A stretch of 64,000 nt of DNA from Pigmentiphaga sp. NML030171 (GCF_002188635.1 NZ_NINX01000050.1:1-64000), one strand, 5' to 3'; positions 50,408 to 59,654 are shown, counted from the stretch's first letter. Translations and numbers: made by a program. Notes: generated by a model not told the origin, from the letters alone.

Positions 50408-51439
50408 ATGACGACCCGACCATTGCAACCCATCGCCGGTCCCGAGGTGTGGAGCGGCGACAGCCTGGCCGGCACCAGCGACTGGATCTGGCGCCTGGCG
50501 CCGGAGGAGATCCGCGAGCTGGCCGAGGCCACCGCCACGGCGCGAGCCAAGGGATTGGAGCCGACCCGGTTCGAGGCCGCCGACTTTCCCATTCCGCGCA
50601 TGGCCGCGCGCCTGGAAAAAGTCCGCGGGGAACTCGAGGGCGGACGCGGTTTCGCCCTGTTGCGCGGCCTGCCCATCGCCGACTACACGGACGACGAGGC
50701 GCGGCTGCTGTTCTGGGGCCTGTCCGTGCACCTGGGCGAGCCGCAGGAGCAGGATGGCGCCGGCAATCGCATGCACAGCGTCACCAATACCGGGATGAAA
50801 GTGTCGAACGACAATTCGGTGCGCAGCTACCAGACCGACGACGAACTGACCTTCCACAACGACGGCGGCGACGCGTTCATGCTGTTGTGCCTGCGCACCG
50901 CGCGGTCGGGCGGCGTCAGCAAGCTGGTCAGCGTCGCGACGCTGTACAACGAGGTGCTGCGGCGCCGGCCGGACCTGGTCGGCGTGCTGCAGGAGCCGTT
51001 CCATTTCGACACGCGGGGCCAGCATCGCGGCGGCTTGCGCATCCAGACCGTGCCCATCCTGAACTTTTTCGAGGGCCGGCTCAGCGCCCTGTACAAGCGC
51101 CGCTACCTGAAGCTGGCGCAGGACCTGCCCGGCGTGCCGCGCTGGACCGATGCCCAGGCGCAGGCCATCGACCTGGTCGAGGAAATCTGCAACGACCCCG
51201 CGGTGCAGCTGAGCTTCAGCATGGAGCCGGGCGACATCCAGATCGGCAACAACTATTCGGTGCTGCATGCCCGCACCAAGTACCAGGACCATGACGACCC
51301 GGCTCGCCGGCGGCACTTGCTGCGCGCCTGGCTGACCCTGCCCAACGGCCGGCCGCTGCCGGCGGTGTTCGGCCAGACGCGCGAGTTCGCCACGTCGTAC
51401 GAGCGCCGACATGGGCAGGCCGCCGTGTCGGCTTCGTGA
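50408..51439 (+). CDS. TauD/TfdA-family Fe(II)/2-oxoglutarate dioxygenase
   Basis: 343 residues. Iron triad H150-x-D152 (LTFHNDGGD) and H287 (YSVLHARTKY), with Arg after it for 2-oxoglutarate. Longer N terminus than TauD; closest in style to gamma-butyrobetaine or clavaminate-like members. Overlapped by nothing; the Bug gene starts 10 bp after its stop, so substrate and receptor ligand are probably linked. Confidence 0.86.
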   Translation: MTTRPLQPIAGPEVWSGDSLAGTSDWIWRLAPEEIRELAEATATARAKGLEPTRFEAADFPIPRMAARLEKVRGELEGGRGFALLRGLPIADYTDDEARLLFWGLSVHLGEPQEQDGAGNRMHSVTNTGMKVSNDNSVRSYQTDDELTFHNDGGDAFMLLCLRTARSGGVSKLVSVATLYNEVLRRRPDLVGVLQEPFHFDTRGQHRGGLRIQTVPILNFFEGRLSALYKRRYLKLAQDLPGVPRWTDAQAQAIDLVEEICNDPAVQLSFSMEPGDIQIGNNYSVLHARTKYQDHDDPARRRHLLRAWLTLPNGRPLPAVFGQTREFATSYERRHGQAAVSAS

Positions 51440-51449
51440 GGAGAGGGCG

Positions 51450-52421
51450 ATGATCACCAAGCATCTGTTGGCCGCCGCGCTGGGCGGCATGCTGCTGGCC
51501 GCTCCGGCGGCGCGGGCGGACGACGCCTTTCCGTCGCGGCCCAGCAGGCTGATCGTGCCCTATACGCCCGGCGGCAATACCGATCTGCTGGGGCGGGTGG
51601 TGGCGCAGGGGCTGTCCCAGCTCTGGGGGCAGTCGGTCGTGGTCGAGAACAAGCCGGGCGCGGCCGGCACGATAGGCGTGGAGATGGTGGCCAAGTCCAG
51701 GCCGGACGGCTACACCACCGTGCTCGGCTCGTTCGGCAACATCCTGGTCGCACGCAGTTTGTACAAGAGCCTGAGCTACGATCCGGCCAAGGACCTGGAG
51801 CCGGTGGTGCTGCTGGCCACGCCGCCGGTGGTGCTGGTCGCCAACGAGAAGATGCCGTTCGATGACGTGAAGGGCTTGATCGAGTATGCGCGGCGCAATC
51901 CGGGCAAGCTCAACTACGGTTCGTCCGGCAACGGCTCGTCCAATCACCTGTTCGGCGAATTGTTCGCGTCCATGGCGGGCGTCAAGCTTACCCACGTTCC
52001 CTACAAGGGCAGCGGGCCATCCGTTTCGGACACGATCTCCGGACAGATCCAGTTGAACTTCGCGCCGTTTCCGCTGGTGCGCGAGCACATCAAGGGTGGC
52101 AAGCTCAAGGCGCTGGCGGTGACGAGCGCGAAGCGCTCGCCGGTGCTGCCCGACGTGCCCACGGTGGCCGAGGCCGGCCTGCCGGGTTACGAGGCGGTGG
52201 GATGGTTCGGGCTGATGGCCCCCGCGGGCACGCCCAGGGCTGTGCTGGACCGGATCAACCGCGACGTGAACCAAGTGCTGAAGTCGCCCGCCATCCGGGA
52301 GAACCTGGCCAGCGAAGGCGCCGAGCCGGCGGGCGGTTCGGTGGACGACGCGCGGCGCTCCATCGCCGAGGGCGAACGCAAGTGGGGAGGGCTGGTGGAG
52401 AAGCTGAACATCCAGCTTTAG
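51450..52421 (+). CDS. Bug/TctC family solute receptor following the TfdA-like gene
   Basis: 323 residues from ATG at 51450 with GAGGAGAG upstream. Leader ends near ARADDAFPS; loop VPYTPGGNTDLLGRVV; VVVENKPGAAGTIG; the YGSSGNGSSNHL segment binds the second carboxylate in characterised members. Stop is 9 bp from the convergent IclR gene. Confidence 0.93.
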   Translation: MITKHLLAAALGGMLLAAPAARADDAFPSRPSRLIVPYTPGGNTDLLGRVVAQGLSQLWGQSVVVENKPGAAGTIGVEMVAKSRPDGYTTVLGSFGNILVARSLYKSLSYDPAKDLEPVVLLATPPVVLVANEKMPFDDVKGLIEYARRNPGKLNYGSSGNGSSNHLFGELFASMAGVKLTHVPYKGSGPSVSDTISGQIQLNFAPFPLVREHIKGGKLKALAVTSAKRSPVLPDVPTVAEAGLPGYEAVGWFGLMAPAGTPRAVLDRINRDVNQVLKSPAIRENLASEGAEPAGGSVDDARRSIAEGERKWGGLVEKLNIQL

Positions 52422-52430
52422 CCGCCGGCG

Positions 52431-53162
52431 CTACTTCAACTGGCTGAGCGTTTGCACGGCCTCGCGCAGCGGTCCGATCAGCTTGTCGGGATCGAAGCGC
52501 GAGGCCGGCGTGACCAGGGACAGCGCGGCGATGCACGCGCCCTTGGCATCGAACACCGGCATGGCCACCGACTGCACCCCCGGCGTGTCGGTGCCTTCGG
52601 AGACGGCGTAGCCCCGCGCCGCGATCTCCTTGAGCAGGGCCGGCCTGGCCAGCACGGCACCCTGGCGCTGGAGCATCTCGCGGTAGGCGGGGCTGGAGAA
52701 GGCGGTCAGCACCCGGCCGGACGAGCTGTCGTTCAGGGATAGCAGGGTGCCGACCTTGACGTCGGCGCGCACCGCCACCTGCTGCGCTTCCACGCGGCGC
52801 ACCAGCCGCACGCAATTGCCGTTCAGGACGGCCAGCGAAGCCGTTTCCCCCACCTGCAGGACCAGCTCCTGCATCACGTGCGCGAACCGTTCCCCCAGGT
52901 TGGCCTGCACCAGCGCGGTCTCGCCCACCAGCGCCGCGTGCAGCGACAGGCGGTAGCTGCCCTGTTCCGTCTGTTCCAGCCAGCCCGCTTCCACCAGCGT
53001 CAGGAGCTTCTGGTAGGTCGTGGCGCGGCTGCTGCCCGAGGCGGCCGCGAGTTCCATCAGTTTCATGGGCCGGTCGGACTTGCCCAGCAGATCCAGCAAT
53101 TGCAGCGTCTTCAGTACCGAACTGAGCGGCCGGACGCCGCCGGCCTCGCGCGCTTCGAGCAT
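52431..53162 (-). CDS. IclR family transcriptional regulator (53.2-kb operon)
   Basis: 243 residues, with GAGGAAG before the ATG. HTH at about 10-75 (LMELAAASGSSRATTYQKLLTLVEAGWL), effector domain with DSSSGRVLTAF and EGTDTPGVQSVAMPVFDAKGA. Divergent from the gene at 53317 across 150 bp that hold two inverted repeats; likely regulator of that operon. Confidence 0.88.
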   Translation of the reverse strand: MLEAREAGGVRPLSSVLKTLQLLDLLGKSDRPMKLMELAAASGSSRATTYQKLLTLVEAGWLEQTEQGSYRLSLHAALVGETALVQANLGERFAHVMQELVLQVGETASLAVLNGNCVRLVRRVEAQQVAVRADVKVGTLLSLNDSSSGRVLTAFSSPAYREMLQRQGAVLARPALLKEIAARGYAVSEGTDTPGVQSVAMPVFDAKGACIAALSLVTPASRFDPDKLIGPLREAVQTLSQLK

Positions 53163-53215
53163 GGCGCAGCTTCCTCGTCAGAAAAATTCTTGCATTCGCG
53201 GATGGGAAGTATAGA

Positions 53216-53253
53216 ATGATTTAAATAGAATCATAAGTATTCTAATAGAATAC
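53216..53253. promoter_or_regulatory. Two inverted repeats and AGAAT direct repeats, probable IclR operator
   Basis: ATGATT-TAAATAG-AATCAT (53216-53234) and GTATTCT-AAT-AGAATAC (53237-53253). AATAGAAT or TATAGAAT occurs three times in 45 bp. It lies 54 bp before the IclR start and 64 bp before the ATG at 53317, in the only AT-rich stretch nearby. Fits multi-site IclR binding over divergent promoters. Confidence 0.6.
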
Positions 53254-53316
53254 AATATCAGGAAGCCGGTTTTCCCGATGCGCCGCATGGCAGGCGCGAT
53301 GACGACAGGAGCATGC

Positions 53317-55065
53317 ATGGACTTTGCCGACGTGGAAGAGGCCGCCGTGGCCCAGGCGCAAGCCGGCGCCCCGGCCGGGCGCGAGCCGCGCATCCGCAGC
53401 GCGGATCTGTTGATGACGCCCGCCCGCATGGGCGTGATGCAGGCCAGCCGCCTGAGCGTGTCCCGGTTGCTGATGGCCAAGGCCATACGCGAGCGGTGGA
53501 CGATCGAACGGGTGCGCTGGCAGATCGACGACCGGGCGCGCGGGACGGCGCTGTACCGCATCGACACGGGGGCGATGCCTTTCGATTTCATCGTCCATTC
53601 GTTCGAGCCCAGGATGGAAGGGCGGGCGGGCCGTATCATCGGCCGCGCCTGGGACATGATGGCGGCGCTGGTCGAAGGGCCGGTGTCCGAACGCGACATC
53701 CGCATCACGGGCGAGGAAATTCCCAAGCTCTACGCCGGCCGCGCCACGCCGGGCACCTTGATCTGGGCCCGCTCGAACCGTAGCGCACGCGTGTTCAACC
53801 ACACGGTGGAGTCGCTGGCGCAGGGGCGCCAACCCGACGTGCCCACGCTGGCCGACGTCTGCTACCTGATGCGCAACACCGGCCTGGATGGCAACGGCAC
53901 GTTCGGCACCCGTTCGTTCCGCGCGCTGGAAAGCACGCACCCGCTGCGGCGTCCGCTGGACGCGCAGATGTTGTGCGCCTACATGATGCGGGTGTTCTCG
54001 GTGGACCTGGTCAATCACCTGGCGCGTTGCGCCTCGCCCGCGGCGGTGCGCCTGGCGCCGGAGATCGAACGTTTCCTGGGCGTGGGCAACGCGTCGGCAC
54101 TGGGACTTATCCTGTACGTGAACAACCATCCCAAGCTGGTGCACCACTGGGTGCTGGCGCGGGAACAGGCCATCGTGGGCGCCAAGCGGCTGCGCGTGGC
54201 GGCCGGCGATGCGAAGCTGGCGCTGCTGTTGAAGCTGCTGGACAAGGCCATCGCGTTCCGGCGCGAGGACCGCATGGATTACGAACAGTTCACGGCCAGC
54301 GCGGACATCGCCGCCGACCTGGCGGCCATCCGGGCACAGGTGCAGGCGCTGCACGACACCGGCACGGTGCGGGGCAGCGTCGAACGCTATCCCTTGTCCG
54401 CGCTGTGCGACGCGCTGGACGGCACGGTGCACGAGGAAGCCTACGAAACCTTCCTGGGCCTGCTGACCGAATTGGTGCCCGAGCTGTGCGACCGCCTGGC
54501 CGAGGGCCTGGCGGTGGACGAGGAATACGCGACCGATCCGTCGATGTCCATCGGCCATCTGCGCGACCTGCTGCATGCCGAGTACGGGTGGGCCTTCGAC
54601 ATCGACCTGGAGTCCGAGGGGGCGTCGAAATTCGTCTGGTACAAGTCGGCCACGGCCGAAGAACCCCGGCGGGGTCCGCGCGCCGAAGCCGGCGAGGTCT
54701 TCAACCTCGGGCTGGACCTGCCGCGCCTGGTGGTGGGGCTGGACCGCGAGATCGCCCAGCGTCCGCCGGCCACCAGCGTCGCGCGCTTCCTGCTGGACAA
54801 GCCTGAATACCGTTTCATCGTGAGCCGCGTGCAGACGCTCAGCGGCATGGCCTTCCACTCGCCCCGCGCCAACATCATGGGCGAGCACTTCGTGCCGTGC
54901 GAGATCACGCGTTTCATCAACATCGGCATACACGGCATCGACAAGACGCGCGATTACCTGCAGCGCAACCTGCGCGGCGTCATCTACCAGGGCGCGCCCA
55001 CCGCCGCCGACATCGCAGCCGGCGCCGATCCCCATTGGTTCTATCCCCAGGAGCCCGTCCTATGA
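53317..55065 (+). CDS. Unrecognised 582-residue protein, first gene of an IclR-linked operon
   Basis: Start chosen at 53317, with CAGGA seven bases before it; in-frame ATG at 53278 is possible. No signal peptide or membrane helix. Helical, with conserved-looking blocks SADLLMTPARMGVMQASRLS, IDTGAMPFDFIVHSFEPRMEGRAGR, HPLRRPLDAQMLCAYMMRVFS, LYVNNHPKLVHHWVLAREQ and SPRANIMGEHFVPCEITRFINIGIHG. None fits a family I know. It overlaps the next gene by 4 bp and is followed by a dipeptidase-like and a Bug gene, so a catabolic role for a peptide-like or N-containing compound is likely. Confidence 0.6.
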   Translation: MDFADVEEAAVAQAQAGAPAGREPRIRSADLLMTPARMGVMQASRLSVSRLLMAKAIRERWTIERVRWQIDDRARGTALYRIDTGAMPFDFIVHSFEPRMEGRAGRIIGRAWDMMAALVEGPVSERDIRITGEEIPKLYAGRATPGTLIWARSNRSARVFNHTVESLAQGRQPDVPTLADVCYLMRNTGLDGNGTFGTRSFRALESTHPLRRPLDAQMLCAYMMRVFSVDLVNHLARCASPAAVRLAPEIERFLGVGNASALGLILYVNNHPKLVHHWVLAREQAIVGAKRLRVAAGDAKLALLLKLLDKAIAFRREDRMDYEQFTASADIAADLAAIRAQVQALHDTGTVRGSVERYPLSALCDALDGTVHEEAYETFLGLLTELVPELCDRLAEGLAVDEEYATDPSMSIGHLRDLLHAEYGWAFDIDLESEGASKFVWYKSATAEEPRRGPRAEAGEVFNLGLDLPRLVVGLDREIAQRPPATSVARFLLDKPEYRFIVSRVQTLSGMAFHSPRANIMGEHFVPCEITRFINIGIHGIDKTRDYLQRNLRGVIYQGAPTAADIAAGADPHWFYPQEPVL

Positions 55066-55808
55066 ACAGGCAAGCCGCCGATTCTGCCCGCGTGTTCGAT
55101 GTGTCCGTGCGCGAGGCGCGCATGTGCATAGACCGCATCCTGCTGGTGTGCCGCCTGCCGCCCGGCTACGTGCACGGCGTGAGGGAAGTGGTGCTGCTTT
55201 CCCAGTCCATGGGGCTGGGCGGGTTCCGCGCCCTGTATGAAGGCCATGAACGGCTGCGCGAAGGCTGGCTGGACCGGGTGTCGGTGGTGGATGCCGATGA
55301 CGGCGCGCTGGTCGTGGACGGCGGCGGCATCCACGCCTGGGTGCTGCTGCCCACCCTGATGGACCTGGGCGTGGAGCGCGCCCGGTCGGCGGGGCGGGCC
55401 ACGCTGCGCGTGTCCGGCGTGCAGGACCTGCACGAGTTGCACGTCATGGCCGGGCTGGGCCGCCGCTACGGCATAGGCGCCGAAGTCTCGCAGCCCGACG
55501 AGGCCACGGGCCAGGGGCCGAAGGCGGTGGTGACGCTGTTCAACACCGCGCGGCCCCTGGGCATCGACGAATGGGATCCGCTGCTGGCCCAGGCCATCCG
55601 CCACGGCTATCCGGTCGACGGCGGCTTGTGGCGGGCCATCCACGCCTTGTCGAACGAGGCCCTGGCTCCGGACTCGGTGGTCTCGCGCCGCCATGCCGGG
55701 CCGGTCATCCTGCGCGACGACGGCACGCTGCAAGGCCGCCCGCCGGCCGACGACGACATGGACCTGAACATGCTCCGCCATGTCCCCTCCAGCCAAGGAT
55801 GCGCGTGA
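55062..55808 (+). CDS. Unrecognised 248-residue protein, possibly DUF3726-related
   Basis: Starts inside the previous stop (ATGA). Soluble. N-terminal VSVREARMCIDRILLVCRLPPGYVHGVREVVLLSQSMGLGGFRALY has the rhythm of the DUF3726 N terminus as I recall it, but the match is weak. The middle contains GGGIHAWVLLPTLMDLGVERAR. It probably forms a complex with the product of 53317 because of the translational overlap. No catalytic motif seen. Confidence 0.55.
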   Translation: MNRQAADSARVFDVSVREARMCIDRILLVCRLPPGYVHGVREVVLLSQSMGLGGFRALYEGHERLREGWLDRVSVVDADDGALVVDGGGIHAWVLLPTLMDLGVERARSAGRATLRVSGVQDLHELHVMAGLGRRYGIGAEVSQPDEATGQGPKAVVTLFNTARPLGIDEWDPLLAQAIRHGYPVDGGLWRAIHALSNEALAPDSVVSRRHAGPVILRDDGTLQGRPPADDDMDLNMLRHVPSSQGCA

Positions 55809-55827
55809 CGCGCGAAGGACGATGCAG

Positions 55828-56835
55828 ATGAACAACGTCAATGGACAGGCCGGCATCATCGTCGACGGATTGTCGATGCCGGTGCCGGAGCGGCGCTGGT
55901 TCGAGGAATGGCGCGAAGCCGGCATCGGCTGCGTCAACACCACGGTGGCGGTGTGGGAGAACGCCGCCGAGACCCTGGGCCTGCTGGGCAAGTGGCGCGT
56001 GGTGCTGGAGCAGAACCAGGACATCGTCGCGCCCGCCGCCAGCGTGGCCGAGATCGAGGCCGTGGCCGCCTCGGGCCGCACGGCCGTGATGTTCGGGTTC
56101 CAGAATACCGCGCCGGTGGAGCACAACCTGGACCTCTTCGCCATGTTCCGCCAGCTGGGAGTGTGCGTGATGCAGCTGACCTATAACTTGCAGAACTACA
56201 TCGGCTGCGGCTACTGGGAAGAAAAGGACACCGGTATCTCGTCGCGGTTCGGCAAGCTGGCACTGGAGGAAATGAACCAGCTCGGCATCCTGATCGACCT
56301 GTCCCATTGCGGCGAGCGCACGACGCTGGAGGCCATCCAGATGTCGGCCAAGCCGGTGGCCATCACGCATGCCAACCCGCGTGAATACGTGGGCACGCCG
56401 GTATATGGCGCGGGCCGGCTCAAGCAGACCGAGGCCTTGCGCGAGCTCGCCCGGCGCGGCGGCGTGATCGGCCTGACGCCCAATCGCAACATGACCCGGC
56501 ATGGCGCGGCGACGACGCTGGAGCAGTTCGGCGACATGGTGGCGTGGACGGTGGACCTGCTGGGGATCGACGCGGTGGCCATCGGCACCGATTACTGCCC
56601 CGGTCATCCGCGTTCGGTACGGACCTGGTGGCGCTACGCGAAGTGGTCGCGCCAGAGCGCGCCGGCCAAGGAGATGGAGATCGCGCCGCACGAAGGCTGG
56701 TCGGAGTGGATGCGCACGCCCGCCGGCGTGCAGAACATCATTGTCGAACTGGACCGGCGAGGCTTCGGCCGGGCCGACATCGACAAGATCATGGGGGGCA
56801 ACTGGATGAGGCTGTTGCGTGAAACGATAGGCTGA
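55828..56835 (+). CDS. M19 (membrane dipeptidase)-like protein with degenerate metal site
   Basis: 335 residues from ATG at 55828 (AAGGA eight bases ahead); ATGs at 55780 and 55822 are alternatives. Renal-dipeptidase fold markers remain: DLSHCGERT, ITHANPRE, AIGTDYCPG and the C-terminal IMGGNWMRLL. Yet the N-terminal HxD of the family (DGHND) is DGLSM here, and the bridging Glu region reads MFGFQNTAP, with Gln in its place. Two His of the site remain. It may be a mono-metal hydrolase, or have lost dipeptidase activity. Belongs to the IclR-linked operon. Confidence 0.78.
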   Translation: MNNVNGQAGIIVDGLSMPVPERRWFEEWREAGIGCVNTTVAVWENAAETLGLLGKWRVVLEQNQDIVAPAASVAEIEAVAASGRTAVMFGFQNTAPVEHNLDLFAMFRQLGVCVMQLTYNLQNYIGCGYWEEKDTGISSRFGKLALEEMNQLGILIDLSHCGERTTLEAIQMSAKPVAITHANPREYVGTPVYGAGRLKQTEALRELARRGGVIGLTPNRNMTRHGAATTLEQFGDMVAWTVDLLGIDAVAIGTDYCPGHPRSVRTWWRYAKWSRQSAPAKEMEIAPHEGWSEWMRTPAGVQNIIVELDRRGFGRADIDKIMGGNWMRLLRETIG

Positions 56836-56858
56836 TTCGTCGATTGAGGAGCTGGGCC

Positions 56859-57845
56859 ATGAACCGAATGCTGCGGTGTGCGTTGGGGGTGGGAGTGGTG
56901 GCGGTACTGGGCGTGGCCTCGTACGCCCGGGCGCAGGACGAGACGTTTCCGAGCCGGCCGATCCGGCTGCTGGTGGGGTTCGCGCCGGGAGGTGGGACCG
57001 ACGTGGTGGCGCGGGTCATCGCGCCCCGGCTGTCCGAGATCCTAGGCCAGTCGGTCGTGGTCGAGAACAAGCCGGGGGCGAGCGGCATCGTGGCCGGCGG
57101 GATGGTGGCCAAGGCGCCGGCCGACGGCTATACCTTGATGATGGGGGTGGTGTCGGTCAACACCATCCTGCCGCATCTGTTCAACAACATTCCGTACGAC
57201 ACCGCCACGGATTTCGCGCCCGTGACGCTGACGGCCTCGGTGCCGCATTTCATCGCCGTGCATCCATCGGTGCCGGTGCACAGCGTGCCCGAGCTGATCG
57301 CCTACGCGAAGGCGCATCCCGGCGAGCTCAGTTTCCCGTCCGCCGGCAGCGGCACCACGCCGCACATCGCCGGCGAGATGTTCAAGAGCATGGCGGGGGT
57401 GCAGTTGCTGCACGTGCCGTACAAAAGCACCGGGCAATCGATGCCGGACCTGCTGGCGGGGCGCCTGCAGGTCGGGTTCGATACCTATCCGACCACGGCA
57501 CCCTATGTGAAGACGGGCAAGCTGCGCGCGCTTGCCGTGACCGGCGCGCGCCGGCTGGCGGAATTCCCCGACCTGCCCACGGTGGCCGAGTCGGGCCTGC
57601 CCGACTACCGTTTCGCCACCTGGTACGGTGTGTTCGCGCCCAGGGGCACGCCGGCCGCCATCGTCAATCGCCTGCACGACGGCATTGCCAAGGCCATGGC
57701 GGCGCCCGACGTGCGCGAGCAATTGGTGAAGATGGGCGTGGACGGGACCGAGACCATGACGCCGGAGGAGTTCGCGGCGCTGGTGCGCGCCGACACGGAG
57801 CGGTTCGGCAAGCTGGTGAAGGCGGCGGGCGTGCGGGTGGATTAG
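56859..57845 (+). CDS. Bug/TctC family solute receptor, end of the IclR-linked operon
   Basis: 328 residues from ATG at 56859 with GAGGAG upstream. Leader ends near YARAQDETFPS; loop VGFAPGGGTDVVARV; VVVENKPGASGIVAG; LHVPYKSTGQSMPDLLAG. 23 bp after the M19-like gene, so probably the receptor for that pathway's substrate. Faces the RcnB-like gene. Confidence 0.93.
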   Translation: MNRMLRCALGVGVVAVLGVASYARAQDETFPSRPIRLLVGFAPGGGTDVVARVIAPRLSEILGQSVVVENKPGASGIVAGGMVAKAPADGYTLMMGVVSVNTILPHLFNNIPYDTATDFAPVTLTASVPHFIAVHPSVPVHSVPELIAYAKAHPGELSFPSAGSGTTPHIAGEMFKSMAGVQLLHVPYKSTGQSMPDLLAGRLQVGFDTYPTTAPYVKTGKLRALAVTGARRLAEFPDLPTVAESGLPDYRFATWYGVFAPRGTPAAIVNRLHDGIAKAMAAPDVREQLVKMGVDGTETMTPEEFAALVRADTERFGKLVKAAGVRVD

Positions 57846-57893
57846 GGCGCGCAGGCCCCCGTTCCGGCGGGATGGGAGGCCTGCGGTGCGGGA

Positions 57894-58328
57894 CTACGGG
57901 TTCAGAATGGCCTGGAGCACGACGCCGGTGGCCACACCGATCAGGAAATAGTCGGCGCCGACGTTGATCCAGTGGTAGCCGCGGGGAGGCGGGGACAGGC
58001 GATGCACGCGCCAGTTATCCACCACGTACTGCGGCCCGCGATAGGGGTAGGGGACGCGGTCGCCCTTGGACCAGTGCCGATAGGCGGGATCTCCGGGCCC
58101 GCGTCCCGGCGGGCCCCGGTGGTCGTGGCCAGGCGCGCCGCCCGGGCCGCGCCCCATGTCGTGGCGGGGGCCGGGCCCCGGATGGCCCATGCCGGGATGT
58201 CCCGGTCCGCCATGGCCAGGGCCGCCGCCGGGCCGTCCGCCGGGAGGGCCGCCCTGCGCGTAGGACGCGGTCGAGGCCGCGAGCAGGATACCGGTCAGCA
58301 GATGCGCCAGCAGACGCTTGGGTGCCAT
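57894..58328 (-). CDS. RcnB-like periplasmic protein with Gly/Pro/His-rich segment
   Basis: 144 residues from the ATG at 58328 (AAGGAG upstream). Signal peptide ending near ASYAQ. Residues about 25-85 are a low-complexity Gly/Pro/His/Arg stretch (GHGGPGHPGMGHPGPG) that could bind metal. The C-terminal part is the RcnB module: YRHWSKGDRVPYPYRG, VDNWRVHRLSPPPRGYHWINVGADYFLIGVATGVV. RcnB proteins are linked to nickel/cobalt or general envelope homeostasis. Confidence 0.85.
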   Translation of the reverse strand: MAPKRLLAHLLTGILLAASTASYAQGGPPGGRPGGGPGHGGPGHPGMGHPGPGPRHDMGRGPGGAPGHDHRGPPGRGPGDPAYRHWSKGDRVPYPYRGPQYVVDNWRVHRLSPPPRGYHWINVGADYFLIGVATGVVLQAILNP

Positions 58329-58453
58329 GATGATCTCCTTGAGGCAGTGCGACGCCCGGAACACAGGCGTTGCGTCGATTCTATGCCTCGCGCATGGCCG
58401 CGCCAGCCCCGCCGGGCCATGCAGGTATTGCAGCGTGTTTCAGCGGATCGGCC

Positions 58454-59416
58454 TCATTCCACCGTGACGTTGGCGGCGCGCACGATGTCCTTCCATTTCA
58501 GATAGTCGGTCTTGAGCAACTGGGCGAACTCCTCGGTCGACATGGCTTGCGCCTCGGCGCCCTGGGCGTGGATGGCTTCGCGGGTCTCGGGCTGGGCCAG
58601 CAACTTGTTCACCGCGGTGTTCATGGTGGCGACGATCTCCCTGGGCGTGCCGGCGGGCATGAACAGGCCGTACCAGGTACTGACGTCGAAGCCCTTGTAG
58701 CCCAGTTCGGCGACGGTGGGCACGTCGGGCAGCGAGGTGCTGCGCTTGGCGCTGGTGACGGCCAGCGCGCGCAGCTTGCCGGTCTGGATCTGCGCCATGG
58801 CCGACGGCACCGAGGAGACCAGCAGATCGACGTTGCCGGCCAGCACGTCCATCATGGCGGCGTTCGAGCCCTTGTAGGGGATGTGCCGGATGTCGATCTT
58901 CGCGGCGTCCTTGAAGATCTCGCCGGCCAGGTGGATGGTGGTGCCGCTGCCGGGGGATCCGTACGTAATGGAGCCCGGCGCGGCCTTGGCCGCGGCGACC
59001 ACGTCGGCCAGGGTCTTGAAGCGGGAATTCGCCTGCGTGACGATGACGATGGGCGTATAGCCGACGTGCGCCACCGCGACCAGGTCCTTGGTCGGATCGT
59101 AGGCCACGCTCTTGTACAGCCAGGGCGCGACCACGAGGTTGTCCTTCTGGCCCATCACCATCTCGTAGCCGGTGGGCGCGGCGCGCAGGGCGGCGGCGAT
59201 GCCTATGGTGCCGCCCGCGCCCGCGCGGTTCTCGGCCACGATGGTCCATTTCTCGGACTCGCCCAGCCTGGTGGCGACGAGGCGCGAGAGGATGTCGGTG
59301 CCGCCACCCGGCGGGAAGGGAATCAGCAGGCGGATGGGCTTGGCGGGATAGGCCTGGGCATGGGCGCCGGTGGCGGCCAGCGCCAGCGCGGCGATGGCAA
59401 GGCATTTGCGGAACAT
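58454..59416 (-). CDS. Bug/TctC family solute receptor, stand-alone
   Basis: 320 residues from the ATG at 59416, after CAAGGAGA. Leader MFRKCLAIAALALAATGAHAQ; loop IPFPPGGGTDILSRLV; then TIVAENRAGAGGTIG and a divergent PTGYEMVMGQKDN in the place of the usual PDGYTLL. No enzyme gene is attached; upstream is the GGDEF-EAL gene on the other strand. Confidence 0.93.
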   Translation of the reverse strand: MFRKCLAIAALALAATGAHAQAYPAKPIRLLIPFPPGGGTDILSRLVATRLGESEKWTIVAENRAGAGGTIGIAAALRAAPTGYEMVMGQKDNLVVAPWLYKSVAYDPTKDLVAVAHVGYTPIVIVTQANSRFKTLADVVAAAKAAPGSITYGSPGSGTTIHLAGEIFKDAAKIDIRHIPYKGSNAAMMDVLAGNVDLLVSSVPSAMAQIQTGKLRALAVTSAKRSTSLPDVPTVAELGYKGFDVSTWYGLFMPAGTPREIVATMNTAVNKLLAQPETREAIHAQGAEAQAMSTEEFAQLLKTDYLKWKDIVRAANVTVE

Positions 59417-59654
59417 GGGATGTCTCCTTGTTCTGGGGGCGTCAAGCATACCGGAAACGGCCGCGGTCTCCGGTCCGGCCGGGCGGCCGTGGCGGACGAT
59501 TCCGCACGGGGTGATGGAAAACAAGCGTTATTTCCTGGATCATGGGGGAATTCCAATCAATAGAATATCGGGGCGGATCGTCCTTCCCCCTGCGCGCCGG
59601 ATCGGCTTCGCGCCTTTCGGGGGAAGACCGGCCCAGCCGTGGAGGAGGGAGCGC

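Noticed and set aside
57851-57884. GCAGGCC/GGCCTGC stem between Bug and RcnB-like genes as a terminator
   Set aside because: Loop of about 20 bases and no T-run; the site is too weak to call.
59370-59654. N-terminal extension of the GGDEF-EAL protein from upstream ATGs
   Set aside because: No domain or ribosome site; overlaps the start of the divergent Bug gene. The GTG at 59655 has an excellent ribosome site.
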